A DNA stretch of 64,000 bases from Nesterenkonia cremea. Its GTDB lineage: Bacteria > Actinomycetota > Actinomycetes > Actinomycetales > Micrococcaceae. The DNA is taken from NCBI RefSeq assembly GCF_014642675.1, contig NZ_BMIS01000005.1, positions 1-64,000 on the forward strand. The letters run 5' to 3'. Every line of letters begins with the position of its first letter. Position 1 is the first letter of the stretch. This document shows positions 35,788-44,747 of this stretch, in pieces. The notes under the pieces were generated by a model. It did not search any database. It was not told the origin of the DNA and saw only the letters and a list, made by a program, of their open reading frames with translations. The translations under genes were made by a program, and so were the position numbers.

Positions 35788-36066
35788 TCAGGAGAGGGTG
35801 AGGAAGAGCTTCTCGAGTTCCTCGACGGTGAGGCCGTCTTCTTCCTCGGCCGCCGTTTCGGGGTCTGTGATGCAATATTGCATGGCACCGGAGACGATGA
35901 TGAAGCCAGCGCGGTCAAGGGCGGTGGACACCGCTGCCAGCTGCGTGACGACCTCTCTGCACGAACCGCCGTTCTCCACTGCGTTGATGACAGAGTCCAA
36001 CTGGCCGCGTGCACGCTTGAGCCGGTTGACGATCTTGCGCTGAGTTTCGGGGTCCGCGTTACGCAT
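35788..36066 (-). CDS. cstR: CsoR-family persulfide-sensing repressor (CstR-like)
   Basis: The 92-residue all-helical protein has the CsoR/RcnR fold: IVNRLKRARGQLDSVINAVENGGSCREVVTQLAAVSTALDRAG (location residues 12-54). The two thiol residues Cys36 and Cys65 are present, but position 61, a histidine in copper-sensing CsoR, is Ala here. Loss of this Cu(I) ligand with both cysteines kept is the mark of the CstR branch, which forms di-/trisulfides between the cysteines. The neighbours (sulfite exporter, rhodanese, MBL-rhodanese) agree. ATG 36066 is used, because a longer frame lacks the family N terminus. It is the last gene of the operon. Confidence 0.85.
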   Translation of the reverse strand: MRNADPETQRKIVNRLKRARGQLDSVINAVENGGSCREVVTQLAAVSTALDRAGFIIVSGAMQYCITDPETAAEEEDGLTVEELEKLFLTLS

Positions 36067-36204
36067 GAGGTTTCCTTCCGGGGTTCTGGGCGGGAAAACA
36101 CGATGAACAATAGTCCCACGATTCTGAGAGTCGGGGCCCATCCGGAGCAGAACGTCCCGAGTTCTGCTCGTGGCAGGCTTCGCCGATTCGAGGACCTCTC
36201 CCCG

Positions 36205-36969
36205 TCAGATGAGTTCCATGGCCAGCACGAGGCCACCCATGATCAGGACGAAGACTCCGAAGGCCCTGCGGAGTCGTGCCTCAGGGATGCGGTCGGTGAA
36301 CCGTGAGCCCAGCAGCGCCCCTGCGACGGCGGCGCCTGTGGCCATCAGGATCAGCGTCCAATCCAGGGCTACGGTCGTGAGGTATCCGCCCAGTCCGGCT
36401 GCGGATTTCATGGTGATGACCATCAGGGAGGTACCCACTGCTGCGGGCATGGACAACCCGGCGAGCAGCACCAGCGCGGGCACAACGAGGAATCCGCCTC
36501 CCGCCCCCACCATGCCTGTGATCAGACCGACGGCCAGCCCGTCGATGAGGATCCGCCACCAGCGGTGTGAGATGCGTTCCTCGCGTATCGACGAAGCACT
36601 CGACGGTCTTCTGCGCCGGAGCATGGCTGCGGCGGTGGCTACCATCATCATCGCGAAGGCGATCATCAGCACTGTGCCGGGGATGCGGCCACCGATCAGC
36701 CCGCCGGCGAACGCCCCGATCATGCTTGCTCCTCCGAAGAGAGCGCCGATCCTCCACCGCACGTTTCCCCGGCGTGCGTGGCTGAGCAGACTCACCGCAG
36801 AGGTCACCGCGACCACGAAGAGGGAACCGGCTATTGCTTCCTGCGGTTCCATCCCCGCCACGTAGGCCAGCAGGGGGACGGCGAGAATGGAACCGCCGCC
36901 GCCCAGCAGGCCCAGCGATATGCCGATGAGCACTGCCAGCCCGACGACGAGCAGGGTCAGCGGTCCCAT
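36205..36969 (-). CDS. TauE/SafE-family sulfite/sulfur-compound exporter
   Basis: The 254-residue membrane protein has about eight predicted helices in two repeats, beginning LLVVGLAVLIGISLGLLGGGGSILAVPLL and VGLITGMVGAGGGFLVVPALVLL; the G-x-G-G-G-x-x-x-x-P pattern in each half is the TauE/SafE signature. In cst operons this protein exports sulfite or thiosulfate made by persulfide oxidation. It lies 7 nt downstream of the rhodanese gene and 138 nt before cstR. Confidence 0.9.
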   Translation of the reverse strand: MGPLTLLVVGLAVLIGISLGLLGGGGSILAVPLLAYVAGMEPQEAIAGSLFVVAVTSAVSLLSHARRGNVRWRIGALFGGASMIGAFAGGLIGGRIPGTVLMIAFAMMMVATAAAMLRRRRPSSASSIREERISHRWWRILIDGLAVGLITGMVGAGGGFLVVPALVLLAGLSMPAAVGTSLMVITMKSAAGLGGYLTTVALDWTLILMATGAAVAGALLGSRFTDRIPEARLRRAFGVFVLIMGGLVLAMELI

Positions 36970-36976
36970 GAAGGCC

Positions 36977-37561
36977 TCACCTGTTGCCGGTCGCGTCGAA
37001 AATATCCCGGAGTGCGGCTTCCAGGCTCGGGTCTGATCCTGTCCTGTTCCACGGCATCCGGCTCAGTGCGTAACCCATCGCGCACGTGTTGCTCGCCGCG
37101 GCGAAGATCAGCCCCGAGCCGACGCCGAAGGAGAGCCATTTCAGGTTCGGGTGGATGAAGTGGCTGGAGAGGATGCCGGTGGTCACCAAGGCTCCGGCGC
37201 CCATGCGGACCTGTCGCTCCATGGCCCAGCGCTGTTTCCCTCGCAGGAGTTCACCGCCTGCCTTCTGGTAAGCGTTGATGCCCCCGTCGAGCACCTGAAG
37301 CTGATCTGCCCCTGCCTCTGACAAGGCTTGCACCGCCTGCTGGCTGCGGGCACCGGATTGGCAGAGCAGCACAGCGTTCTCCGGGAGGGAGGACGCGACA
37401 GAGGAGGGGTTCTTCTGGAGCAGGTCCAGCGGAAGGTTGCGGGAGCCCTTGATATGGGCGGTTTCGAACTCGGCCGGTGTGCGGACATCGATGAGCACCG
37501 ACTGGGATGCACGGTGGATGTGGTGGAGCAGGTCTTCGGGCGCGCAAGGGGTGGGGGTCAC
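36977..37561 (-). CDS. rhodanese with C-terminal DUF2892 membrane domain (YgaP-like)
   Basis: From GTG 37561 (AAAGG 8-12 nt upstream) the protein has 194 residues. Residues 1-110 are a rhodanese domain with VLIDVRTPAEFETAHIKGS and the active-site loop LLCQSGARS, whose Cys carries the persulfide. Residues 125-190 are a DUF2892 domain with two membrane helices (MGAGALVTTGILSSHFI and LSFGVGSGLIFAAASNTCAMG). The same architecture is found in E. coli YgaP. It probably handles persulfide at the membrane for the adjacent exporter and dioxygenase. It starts 28 nt after the MBL-rhodanese gene. Confidence 0.88.
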   Translation of the reverse strand: MTPTPCAPEDLLHHIHRASQSVLIDVRTPAEFETAHIKGSRNLPLDLLQKNPSSVASSLPENAVLLCQSGARSQQAVQALSEAGADQLQVLDGGINAYQKAGGELLRGKQRWAMERQVRMGAGALVTTGILSSHFIHPNLKWLSFGVGSGLIFAAASNTCAMGYALSRMPWNRTGSDPSLEAALRDIFDATGNR

Positions 37562-37589
37562 AGGGTGCCTTTCGTCGAGGGGGGGGCGA

Positions 37590-38975
37590 TCAGCGATTCT
37601 GATGCTCGAGCCAGCCGTTGTAGCTGCCTTCCAATTCGAGGACTCGATAGCCCTTCCGGCGCAGAGCACTGGCCGCGACGGAATTTCTTTTGCCGGACTG
37701 GCAGTAGGAGATGACGGTGGCGTGCCTGGGCAGCTTGTCCAGGTGCCAGAGGACCTTCCCGGCGCTGAGATTCTGGGCGCCTGGGATGTGGCCTTCCGCG
37801 TATTCGGCAGCATTGCGGACATCGAGCAGCACATCTGCCTCAGATGTGGCCAGCTCGGCTGCGGGGATGGTCGCAGGAGTGACCGCCGGCAATCCACCAA
37901 GACTGCTGATGTATCCGGCATAACGGTCGATGCCTACCCGGATGAGGTGAGCCCGCAAGCGGTGAGCCTCGGTCTGATCTGCGGCGAGCAGGACCAACGG
38001 CCGTGCCTCTCGCTCGGGGTCGTAGGCCCAGGCGCCGAAGCTGGCCGGCTTCTCCTGGGGGATGTTCAAGGACCCGAGTGCAGTGCCGGCGTGAACCTCG
38101 TCATGGGATCGGGTGTCGGCCACAATGAGCTCATCGGTCTCCACCGCCGCGGCGACCTGGTCGGTCAGGAGTTCGGTCAGCTCGGGGAGTGGCCCCAGGA
38201 TCGCAGGACCGTTCTTGTTCTGCCGCTTCATCCGCCCGAAATAGGCGTGGGCATCCGGCTGACCCTCCAGCAGCTGCTCGATGAACCCGGCCTCGTCGTC
38301 ATTCTGCAGGTAGGGCGACCACCAGGCATTGGCCCGTTCGTACCCCACCGTGGTCGCCGGCAGTGCTCCCAAGGATCTGCCGCAGGCGCTGCCTGCACCG
38401 TGGCCGGGGTAGACCAGCACGTGGTCCTTCATGGGCAGGAAGACATTCTTCAGACTGTCGAAGAGCTGTTTGGCGCCCTGGTACCGGGTATCGACGCCTC
38501 CGGCGGCTTCGTCCAACAGGTCAGGGCGCCCGAGTTCGCCGGCGAAGACGAAGTCTCCGGAGAGGATGTACCCGGGGTCATCGCTGAAGGCGCCGTCAGT
38601 GATCTCGAAGATCAGATGTTCGGGGGTATGCCCCGGGGTATGCCGGGCTCTGATGGTGATGTTTCCGACGTCGATCACATCATCGTCGTGGAGGCGGCGG
38701 CCTTCGAAGCCGTATTGCCACTGGTCGTCTCCCTCCCCGGAGACGTAGACCTCAGCACCGGTGGCAGCGGCCAGTTCCCGGGTCCCCGAGAGATAGTCGG
38801 CATGGATGTGTGTCTCGGTGACAGCAACGATCTTCATGCCATGGTGCGTGGCCAGGTCCAGATACTCGTCGATGTCGCGGCGGGCGTCCACCACCACCGC
38901 CTCGTTCCTGGCCTGACAGCCGATGAAATAGCTGGCCTGCGCCAGATCCTCGTCATAGATGCGTTCCAACAACAT
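37590..38975 (-). CDS. MBL-fold persulfide dioxygenase fused to two rhodanese domains (CstB-like)
   Basis: From ATG 38975 (GAAGGAGA at 8 nt) the protein has 461 residues. Residues 1-240 are a metallo-beta-lactamase fold of the ETHE1/persulfide dioxygenase type with VTETHIHADYLSG, ARHTPGHTPEHLIF, LSGDFVFAGELGRPDLL and VYPGHGAGSACG. Residues about 265-360 are a rhodanese domain without the catalytic Cys (LVLLAADQTE at the loop). Residues about 370-461 are an active one with ISYCQSGKRNSVAAS. CstB of Staphylococcus has the same order of domains and turns persulfide plus sulfite into thiosulfate. It is the first gene of the operon after the palindromic operator. Confidence 0.9.
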   Translation of the reverse strand: MLLERIYDEDLAQASYFIGCQARNEAVVVDARRDIDEYLDLATHHGMKIVAVTETHIHADYLSGTRELAAATGAEVYVSGEGDDQWQYGFEGRRLHDDDVIDVGNITIRARHTPGHTPEHLIFEITDGAFSDDPGYILSGDFVFAGELGRPDLLDEAAGGVDTRYQGAKQLFDSLKNVFLPMKDHVLVYPGHGAGSACGRSLGALPATTVGYERANAWWSPYLQNDDEAGFIEQLLEGQPDAHAYFGRMKRQNKNGPAILGPLPELTELLTDQVAAAVETDELIVADTRSHDEVHAGTALGSLNIPQEKPASFGAWAYDPEREARPLVLLAADQTEAHRLRAHLIRVGIDRYAGYISSLGGLPAVTPATIPAAELATSEADVLLDVRNAAEYAEGHIPGAQNLSAGKVLWHLDKLPRHATVISYCQSGKRNSVAASALRRKGYRVLELEGSYNGWLEHQNR

Positions 38976-38998
38976 TGCGTCTCCTTCGAGAGATCTTT

Positions 38999-39058
38999 CC
39001 TTGTATACCCCCAGGGGTATACTTGAATCATCGCATTTACCCCTGGGTGTATACAAGG
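38999..39058. promoter_or_regulatory. double CstR/CsoR-type operator in a divergent promoter
   Basis: Site A, GTATACCCCCAGGGGTATAC (39003-39022), is an almost perfect palindrome of the CsoR/CstR type (GTATACCCC-GGGGTATAC). Site B (39035-39056, core ACCCCTGGGTGTATAC) is a second copy. The two are arranged as mirror images: 38999-39018 and 39039-39058 are 20-nt inverted repeats with a single mismatch. The region separates the MBL-rhodanese gene from the divergent flavin gene. Confidence 0.75.
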
Positions 39059-39065
39059 ATCGCCA

Positions 39066-39896
39066 GTGCTGCGACGTCCCACGCTGATCGGTCTGGTCGC
39101 CGAACGCACCCAGAACATACGTGTGGGATCCGGGGGCATCATGCTGCCCAATCATGCTCCGTTGGTCATCGCGGAACAGTTCGGCACCCTCGAATCACTC
39201 TTTCCGGGGCGGATCGACCTCGGTCTGGGCCGTGCCCCCGGAACTGACGGGAGGACTGCCCAGGCTCTTCGCCGGTCAGATTCCAACGACTTCCCCGCGA
39301 TGGTCGAAGAGCTGCGCAGCTACTTCACCCCGGAACGCACCGGCCAGCGCCCTCAGGTCCAGGCGATTCGAGCCCGTGGACAGGATCCGTTGGTGTGGCT
39401 GCTGGGATCCAGCGACTTCAGCGCTGGACAGGCCGCCCAGCTGGGTCTGCCCTTCTCCTTCGCGGGCCATTTCTCACCTGGGTTCACCTTCCCCGCCATC
39501 GACACCTACCGCAAGAATTTCCAGCCGTCGGAGGTGCTCTCCGAGCCGTACGTCAAGCTCGGCCTGAACCTCGCGGTCGCTGACACCGACAGAGGGGCCC
39601 AGCTTCAGTTCTCCTCCACCGAGCAGCATTTCCTCGCCCTGGGTCGTGGCCGTCCTGTGGAGATCCAGCCGCCTCGTGACATGACGCAGCAGGAGGCGCA
39701 GTCCGTCCACAGCTCCGTCTCCGGGGCCGTCGTCGGTTCCCCCACCACTGTCAGAGAACAGTTGAAGGGCCTGCTGGACACCACCGACATCGACGAGATC
39801 ATGTTCACCTCGTATATCTACGAACATGAGGACCGGCTGAAGTCATACGAACTGCTCAAGGAGGTCATCGATGGCAAGCAGCACCCCCAACCGTGA
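39066..39896 (+). CDS. LLM-class flavin-dependent oxidoreductase, 5'-truncated
   Basis: The 276-residue product matches the bacterial luciferase-like family from [26 protein letters not shown] onward, then [21 protein letters not shown] and the C-terminal [14 protein letters not shown]. Compared with the full-length relative at 43776-44747, about the first 55 residues are missing, including the first beta strand and the GYHRFWGAEHH flavin-site segment. The GTG start at 39066 lies 8 nt after the cst operator, so the gene appears to have been cut when the sulfur operon or its promoter was joined. AAGGAT precedes the GTG. Activity is doubtful. It overlaps the following gene by 26 nt. Confidence 0.75.
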   Translation: MLRRPTLIGLVAERTQNIRVGSGGIMLPNHAPLVIAEQFGTLESLFPGRIDLGLGRAPGTDGRTAQALRRSDSNDFPAMVEELRSYFTPERTGQRPQVQAIRARGQDPLVWLLGSSDFSAGQAAQLGLPFSFAGHFSPGFTFPAIDTYRKNFQPSEVLSEPYVKLGLNLAVADTDRGAQLQFSSTEQHFLALGRGRPVEIQPPRDMTQQEAQSVHSSVSGAVVGSPTTVREQLKGLLDTTDIDEIMFTSYIYEHEDRLKSYELLKEVIDGKQHPQP

Positions 39897-40812
39897 GGCC
39901 ATACACGCTGCGTTCGTCGAGGTGATCGGTGCCCTCGAACATGGAGAGCTCGAGCCGGCAGCAGGCATATTCAGCCACGACGCCTGGGCAGACACCTCCC
40001 AGGCGGATCTCTTGAGGGGCCGCGCGGACATCGTCGCCGGTTTGTCCACGTTCCTTGTGCCCAGCGGAGGCGTGCGATACTTCCTCGCCAATGAGTACAT
40101 CTCGACCGATGGGGACCAGGCGCAGCAGAGTGCCTATCTCAGCGTTGCACTGATCCAGGCAGGGGGCACAGCCCCCGCTGTCAGCTGGTTCGGTGGACAT
40201 TTTGCCAACTCGTGGCAGCGTAACGCTCAGCAGTGGCAGATCACGGGGCTGCGTTTCGAACAGGACTGGGCACATGGTCGCCACCCGGCCCTGACCACCT
40301 GGCCTGAAACACGCAGCCGGCTGGGCTGGGAGCCGGGCAGCACCCTGCCGAAAACGGTGAGCGCGCTCGATGCGCCCTGGCGTGTCATTCCCGAGAATGC
40401 TGAGCCCGGCGGCGATGAGCAACAGATCATCGATGCTTTCACCCGCTACACGTGGGCCGTGGATCAGTGGGATCTTGAACTGTTGCGCGACATCTTCGCT
40501 GAAGACCTCACCACTGACATTGTTCCCTTCGGCCCGCTGAGGAATCGCCGGGAGTTCCTGTCCACATTGCAGCTGTTCCGTTCAGGCCGGGTCAGCCTCC
40601 ACCACGCCATGGGTGACACTCAAGTCCAGGTCGAGGGGCCCCGAGCCACGCTGAAGGTGTTCCGGCTGGTCCCCTACAACGGAACCCCGGACTCGCTGGA
40701 ACGCGATGTCTATGGTGCGACCTATGACTGCACAGCGCGTCGTGAAGGTGGGCTGTGGAAGTTCGACAGCATCACCTACACCGAAGGGCAGCTCTTTGAG
40801 ATGGTGGATTGA
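39871..40812 (+). CDS. tandem SnoaL/NTF2-like domain protein
   Basis: The 313-residue protein consists of two SnoaL-like (NTF2 fold) domains. The first covers residues about 5-135 ([34 protein letters not shown], ending [15 protein letters not shown]). The second covers about 180-313 ([31 protein letters not shown], ending [16 protein letters not shown]). Such folds include dehydratases, isomerases and hydroxylases of small aromatic or polyketide-like substrates. AAGGAGG 6 nt upstream supports the ATG. Its position between a flavin oxidoreductase and an NAD(P)-binding protein suggests one catabolic or detoxification unit. Confidence 0.8.
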   Translation: MASSTPNREAIHAAFVEVIGALEHGELEPAAGIFSHDAWADTSQADLLRGRADIVAGLSTFLVPSGGVRYFLANEYISTDGDQAQQSAYLSVALIQAGGTAPAVSWFGGHFANSWQRNAQQWQITGLRFEQDWAHGRHPALTTWPETRSRLGWEPGSTLPKTVSALDAPWRVIPENAEPGGDEQQIIDAFTRYTWAVDQWDLELLRDIFAEDLTTDIVPFGPLRNRREFLSTLQLFRSGRVSLHHAMGDTQVQVEGPRATLKVFRLVPYNGTPDSLERDVYGATYDCTARREGGLWKFDSITYTEGQLFEMVD

Positions 40813-40877
40813 CGAGCAGCCCCATCGGCAGCGCAGCGTGTCATGGCCATGACATGAAAGAAGAAGGGATGAGTTGA

Positions 40878-41528
40878 ATGTCGAAGACGATCATCATCGG
40901 TGGACATGGAAAGGTGGCGCTTCGCCTCGCCGCCCGCATCGTGGAGCAGGGAGAGGACGTCACCAGTGTCTTCCGCAACCCTGATCATGAATCCGAAGTG
41001 GCGGAGACCGGCGCGAAGCCGCAGCTGGGTGACATCGAGCAGATGAGTCTCGAGGAGATCACTGACGTGCTTCGTGGTCATGACGCCGTCGTCTGGGCGG
41101 CAGGAGCCGGGGGCGGCAGTTCAGAGCGGACATACGCTGTCGATCGAGACGCCGCGATCCGCACCATGGGCGCCGCTCAGGCTGCTGGGGCAGACCGGTT
41201 TGTCTTGGTCTCCTACCTGCGGGCGCGGCCCGGGCACGGAGTCGCCCCGGACGAGCCTTTCTATCCCTATATCGAAGCCAAGAAGGCTGCTGAAGAGCAC
41301 CTCCGTGCCACCGATCTGGACTATACGATTCTGGCACCCGACTATCTCACCTCAGAGGAGCCGACCGGGAGGATCGATCTCATCCTCTTCCCCGCTCAGG
41401 AGTCCTACGTATCACGTGGGGACGTGGCGGCGGTGGCGGCCGCCGTACTGGCGGAGTCATCCGCTCGGCGGCGTACGATCAGCTTCCGTGGAGGGGAGAC
41501 TCCGATCGCTGAGGCGCTGCGCATCTGA
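40878..41528 (+). CDS. atypical SDR / NAD(P)-binding protein
   Basis: The 216-residue protein has the Rossmann motif TIIIGGHGKVALRLA (GxxGxxA) at the N terminus, LGDIEQ near residue 50 and AVVWAAGAGGG near residue 73, and YPYIEAKKAAEEHL with the YxxxK-like pair near residue 133. It resembles NmrA/BVR-B-type NAD(P)H-binding proteins (UPF0105/YwnB group). Substrate is unknown. It follows the SnoaL gene after 65 nt on the same strand. Confidence 0.85.
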   Translation: MSKTIIIGGHGKVALRLAARIVEQGEDVTSVFRNPDHESEVAETGAKPQLGDIEQMSLEEITDVLRGHDAVVWAAGAGGGSSERTYAVDRDAAIRTMGAAQAAGADRFVLVSYLRARPGHGVAPDEPFYPYIEAKKAAEEHLRATDLDYTILAPDYLTSEEPTGRIDLILFPAQESYVSRGDVAAVAAAVLAESSARRRTISFRGGETPIAEALRI

Positions 41529-41543
41529 TGTACCTGTGGCCGC

Positions 41544-42746
41544 TCATCGGTGGGCTGGTCTGAGCTGAAGCAGGAGGGCGACGACGGCGATCAGGGCCAC
41601 CGCCGAGAGGGCCAGCGGCAGCGAGCCGCCTTGACTCATCAGGCCGATGGCGGGGGAGAGTCCGAGTGCGGCGGTCCGCATGATCCAACTGATCCATGTC
41701 ACCCCGCTGTGCGCCGCCAGTCCTGGGACGGAATCAGCTGTGGCGAATGCGATGGGCACGGTGACCGCGCACCCCAGCCCCGCCAGTGCCAGCCCCGCCA
41801 GTGTCAGACCGACGTTCGGAGCCCAGGCCGCGCCGAAGATCCCCACTGTGACCGCAGCCAGACTGATCAGCAGGGTGGCACGGCTCCCGAGGCGGTCGAT
41901 GACACGGTCGCCGAGCAGGCGCCCGATGAACTGCGCGGCCAGCAGCACGCTCAGCCCGACTCCGGCTGAGGCTGCCGCGACGTCGCGCTCAGCGGAGAGC
42001 AGCACGGCCGACCAGTTGTTCCCGATGTCTTCCACCGAGATGCCGGCCAGTGCGACCAGGGCCAATGGTGCGAGGATCAGGATCATCTGCCGCCCTGTGG
42101 GGCGATGTGTGATCTGTGGTGCGGCCGGGTCGGTCTGGTCAGCAGCTGGGGGCGGCTGGGCTTCGGTGAGGAAGCGCCTGGCACACAGCGCCATAGTGGT
42201 CACACACACGGCAGACCAGAGGGTCATATGTGCCAGCAGCGGTACGCCTCCCAGAGCTGCCAGAGTGCCGACGGCGCCTCCGACTGCGGCGCCGATGCTC
42301 CAACCGGCATGCATAGAGTTCAGCAGGGAGCGCCCATACTGCTCCTGCACGCGGATGCCCTGAGAGTTCTGGGCCACATCGACCACGGCATCCCCGGCGC
42401 CGGCCAGGATGAGGCCGGCCAGGGCCAGCCATGGGTTGCCCAGTGCCACTCCCGCTGCGGCGAGGATCAGACATCCGCCGATCCACACGGTGCCGAAGGT
42501 GGCTGATCGCGCCACTCCGAGGCGGCGGGATACGATCCCGGGCAGGTGCAGGACCAGCGCCCCTCCCAGCCCGAGACCTACGACGAGAACGCCGAAGAGA
42601 GCAGGGCTGAGCCCCAGTGTCTCCTTGACCTCGGCGTAGCGTGCCAGCAGCGAGGCCGGAAGTGCCCCGTTGGTGGCGAAAGCGGCCATGGCGGCCCACC
42701 GCGCACGGCGCAGCGGCAGTGACGGGTGCCGTTCAGAGGTCTGCAT
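41544..42746 (-). CDS. MFS transporter
   Basis: The 400-residue protein has about 12 hydrophobic segments and typical MFS sequence, with the loop 2-3 region (RRLGVARSATFGTVWIGG) and a central cytoplasmic loop TEAQPPPAADQTDPAA. It resembles the YbjJ-like sugar/drug MFS group. ATG 42746 is preferred to an upstream TTG. It converges on the SDR gene with a 15-nt gap. The substrate is unknown. Confidence 0.85.
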   Translation of the reverse strand: MQTSERHPSLPLRRARWAAMAAFATNGALPASLLARYAEVKETLGLSPALFGVLVVGLGLGGALVLHLPGIVSRRLGVARSATFGTVWIGGCLILAAAGVALGNPWLALAGLILAGAGDAVVDVAQNSQGIRVQEQYGRSLLNSMHAGWSIGAAVGGAVGTLAALGGVPLLAHMTLWSAVCVTTMALCARRFLTEAQPPPAADQTDPAAPQITHRPTGRQMILILAPLALVALAGISVEDIGNNWSAVLLSAERDVAAASAGVGLSVLLAAQFIGRLLGDRVIDRLGSRATLLISLAAVTVGIFGAAWAPNVGLTLAGLALAGLGCAVTVPIAFATADSVPGLAAHSGVTWISWIMRTAALGLSPAIGLMSQGGSLPLALSAVALIAVVALLLQLRPAHR

Positions 42747-42818
42747 GGGTGGCAGTCTTCCGGTGTGATCACGCACGCGCAACGTTCCGGCCCCATCGGC
42801 TCGAGCGGCGGCCCGGGC

Positions 42819-43631
42819 TCAGCGTGCGAGGAAGTCGAGCACCGCAGAGTTGAACTGGTCCACGTGGCTGACGTTGACTCCGTGCGGAGCGCCTTCGATG
42901 ATCACCAGCTCTGAACCGCTGATGGCCTGGTGCGTGCGCTGTCCGGAACCTTCCACCGGCACAGTGGCATCGGCGTCGCCATGGATCACCAGCGTCGGCA
43001 CGGTCACCGACTGGAGGTCGGCACGGAAATCAGTGGTGGCCCAAGCGTCCATAGCACCCAGCGCAGCGCCCTGATCCGACTGGCGAGCGAGTCCGATGGC
43101 CTGCTGCCGCTCTTCCTCGCTGACTGTCAGCTGGTCACCGGCGGAGAAGAACCCTGTGGCGAACTCGTCGAAGAACGCCTCGCGGTCCTCCTCCAAGGAA
43201 CCACGGAGACCCTGATAGCTGGCCTCGTCCAGCGGCCCCTCGGGGTTGTCCGCGCCGTTCAACAGATACGGGGGAACCGCTGCGGCGAACACTACGGAGC
43301 GGACTCTGTCCAGACCATGGCGGGAGGCGTACCTGGCCACTTCGCCGCCTCCCATGGAGAAGCCGAGGAGGGTGACATCCTCCAGCTGGAGGGACTCGAG
43401 GACGCGCTGCAGGTCATCGGCGAAGGTGTCGTAGTCAAAGCCCTCGGCAGGCTTGTCCGACGTGCCGAAGCCTCGACGGTCATAGGTGATGACCCGGTAA
43501 CCGGCCTCTTTGAGGGGGCCGATCTGGTGCTGCCAGGCCTCCCCGGAGAGCGGCCAGCCGTGGATGAGCACTACGGGGCGGCCTGAACCGCCGGTGTCAG
43601 TGGTGTGAAGCGTGACGGGTGAAGCTGCCAT
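42819..43631 (-). CDS. alpha/beta hydrolase (non-haem chloroperoxidase/esterase type)
   Basis: The 270-residue protein has the oxyanion motif VVLIHGWPLSGEAW, the nucleophile elbow LLGFSMGGGEVARY (Ser near residue 96), the acid in VIHGDADATVP and the His in IEGAPHGVNVSH. The sequence GYRVITYDRRGFGTSDKP is typical of cofactor-free haloperoxidase/arylesterases. GAGGAA lies 4 nt before ATG 43631, and an ATG three bases earlier is possible. Physiological substrate is unknown. Confidence 0.88.
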   Translation of the reverse strand: MAASPVTLHTTDTGGSGRPVVLIHGWPLSGEAWQHQIGPLKEAGYRVITYDRRGFGTSDKPAEGFDYDTFADDLQRVLESLQLEDVTLLGFSMGGGEVARYASRHGLDRVRSVVFAAAVPPYLLNGADNPEGPLDEASYQGLRGSLEEDREAFFDEFATGFFSAGDQLTVSEEERQQAIGLARQSDQGAALGAMDAWATTDFRADLQSVTVPTLVIHGDADATVPVEGSGQRTHQAISGSELVIIEGAPHGVNVSHVDQFNSAVLDFLAR

Positions 43632-43775
43632 CATTTCCTCTCGACGTCGGCCAGGCGGAACCGCCTGGACTGCTCGTGCACCTGCGGTCAGAGCTGCAAC
43701 GGCACAAGCTGAGATCTGTGTCAGTGCAGTCCATGTCTCTTCATATCAGCTATGGGCCCGCTGGGCCACAGCATC

Positions 43776-44747
43776 TCAGGTCAGCAGATCAGCCACAGCG
43801 GCATCCATCTGGGCCAGGGCATCGCGGTCATAGGTGGAAGTGGAGACCATCAGCTCCTCGGCGCGGGTGATCTCCAGCAGCCGCTCCACCGCGGGGACCA
43901 CGATGCCGGCCGGTCCGCCGATCATCCGGTGCAGGCTCTTCTCGATGCGGCTGGTGGTCCGCGGGCTCCAGTGCTGCTCACGGATCTGCTCCACCGGTTC
44001 CAGCGGGGAGAACTCGCCTGTCTCCCGGGAGCGGGCCATCGCCCATGCCTCGGAGAGTGCCAGCTCACGGGCCTGCTCCTCGGTCTCGGCGAGGTAGAGG
44101 TCCAGGGAGATGATGATCTGCGGCTGCGGAGTCTCCGCGGAGGCTCGGAAGTCGCGCCGATAGGCGGCCACCGCCTCACCCAGCTCGGGGGAGTGCAGCA
44201 CCGGACCGCCGATCACCGCCGGAAGGCCCAGCCGGGCCGCGGTCACCAGCCCCTCTCCGGTCGCCAGTTGGAAGAGCGAGGGAACCGTCTGGGTGACCGG
44301 CCGAGCCGTCACCGGAGCCTCGCGGCGCAGATAGCTGCGCAGCTCCTCCAGATCAGAGGCGAAGGTGTCCACATCATCGGTCTGTTGGCGCAGTGCCCGG
44401 CGCACCTGCTCAGTGAAGCCCAGCGTCCGGCCCAGTCCCAGGTCCACCCGTGACGGGTGCAGCGCCTCCAGCATCAGGAACTGCTCGGCCACCACCAAGG
44501 GCTGATGATGCGGCAGCATCACCCCTCCGGAGCCCAGACGGATCCGGGAGGTGCGGGCGCCGACGGCTGCCAGCAGCACTGCCGGTGAGCCGGAGGCGAT
44601 GCCCGGCACCGCATGATGCTCCGCGCCCCAGAACCGGTGATAGCCCAGAGCCTCCGCATGGGCGGCGCGCTCCACCGAATGGTGCAGGGCATCGGCCTCC
44701 GGGTATCCGCTGCGCGTCCGTGAGCGGTCCAGCAGCGAGAGCCTCAT
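43776..44747 (-). CDS. LLM-class flavin-dependent oxidoreductase
   Basis: This is a full-length (323-residue) bacterial luciferase-like protein of the MsnO8 type. It starts MRLSLLDRSRTRSG and contains GYHRFWGAEHHAVPGIA, RIRLGSGGVMLPHHQPLVVAEQ, HPSRVDLGLGR and the C-terminal GPAGIVVPAVERLL. It uses reduced FMN (or F420) to oxidise an unknown substrate. The ATG overlaps the end of the upstream FAD monooxygenase gene by four bases, so both act together. Confidence 0.9.
   Translation of the reverse strand: MRLSLLDRSRTRSGYPEADALHHSVERAAHAEALGYHRFWGAEHHAVPGIASGSPAVLLAAVGARTSRIRLGSGGVMLPHHQPLVVAEQFLMLEALHPSRVDLGLGRTLGFTEQVRRALRQQTDDVDTFASDLEELRSYLRREAPVTARPVTQTVPSLFQLATGEGLVTAARLGLPAVIGGPVLHSPELGEAVAAYRRDFRASAETPQPQIIISLDLYLAETEEQARELALSEAWAMARSRETGEFSPLEPVEQIREQHWSPRTTSRIEKSLHRMIGGPAGIVVPAVERLLEITRAEELMVSTSTYDRDALAQMDAAVADLLT

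Noticed and set aside
35676-36236. Minus-strand open frame overlapping the cstR-like gene
   Set aside because: Its sequence is a shifted-frame reading of cstR with Ser/Arg-rich composition; only the CsoR-fold frame is conserved.
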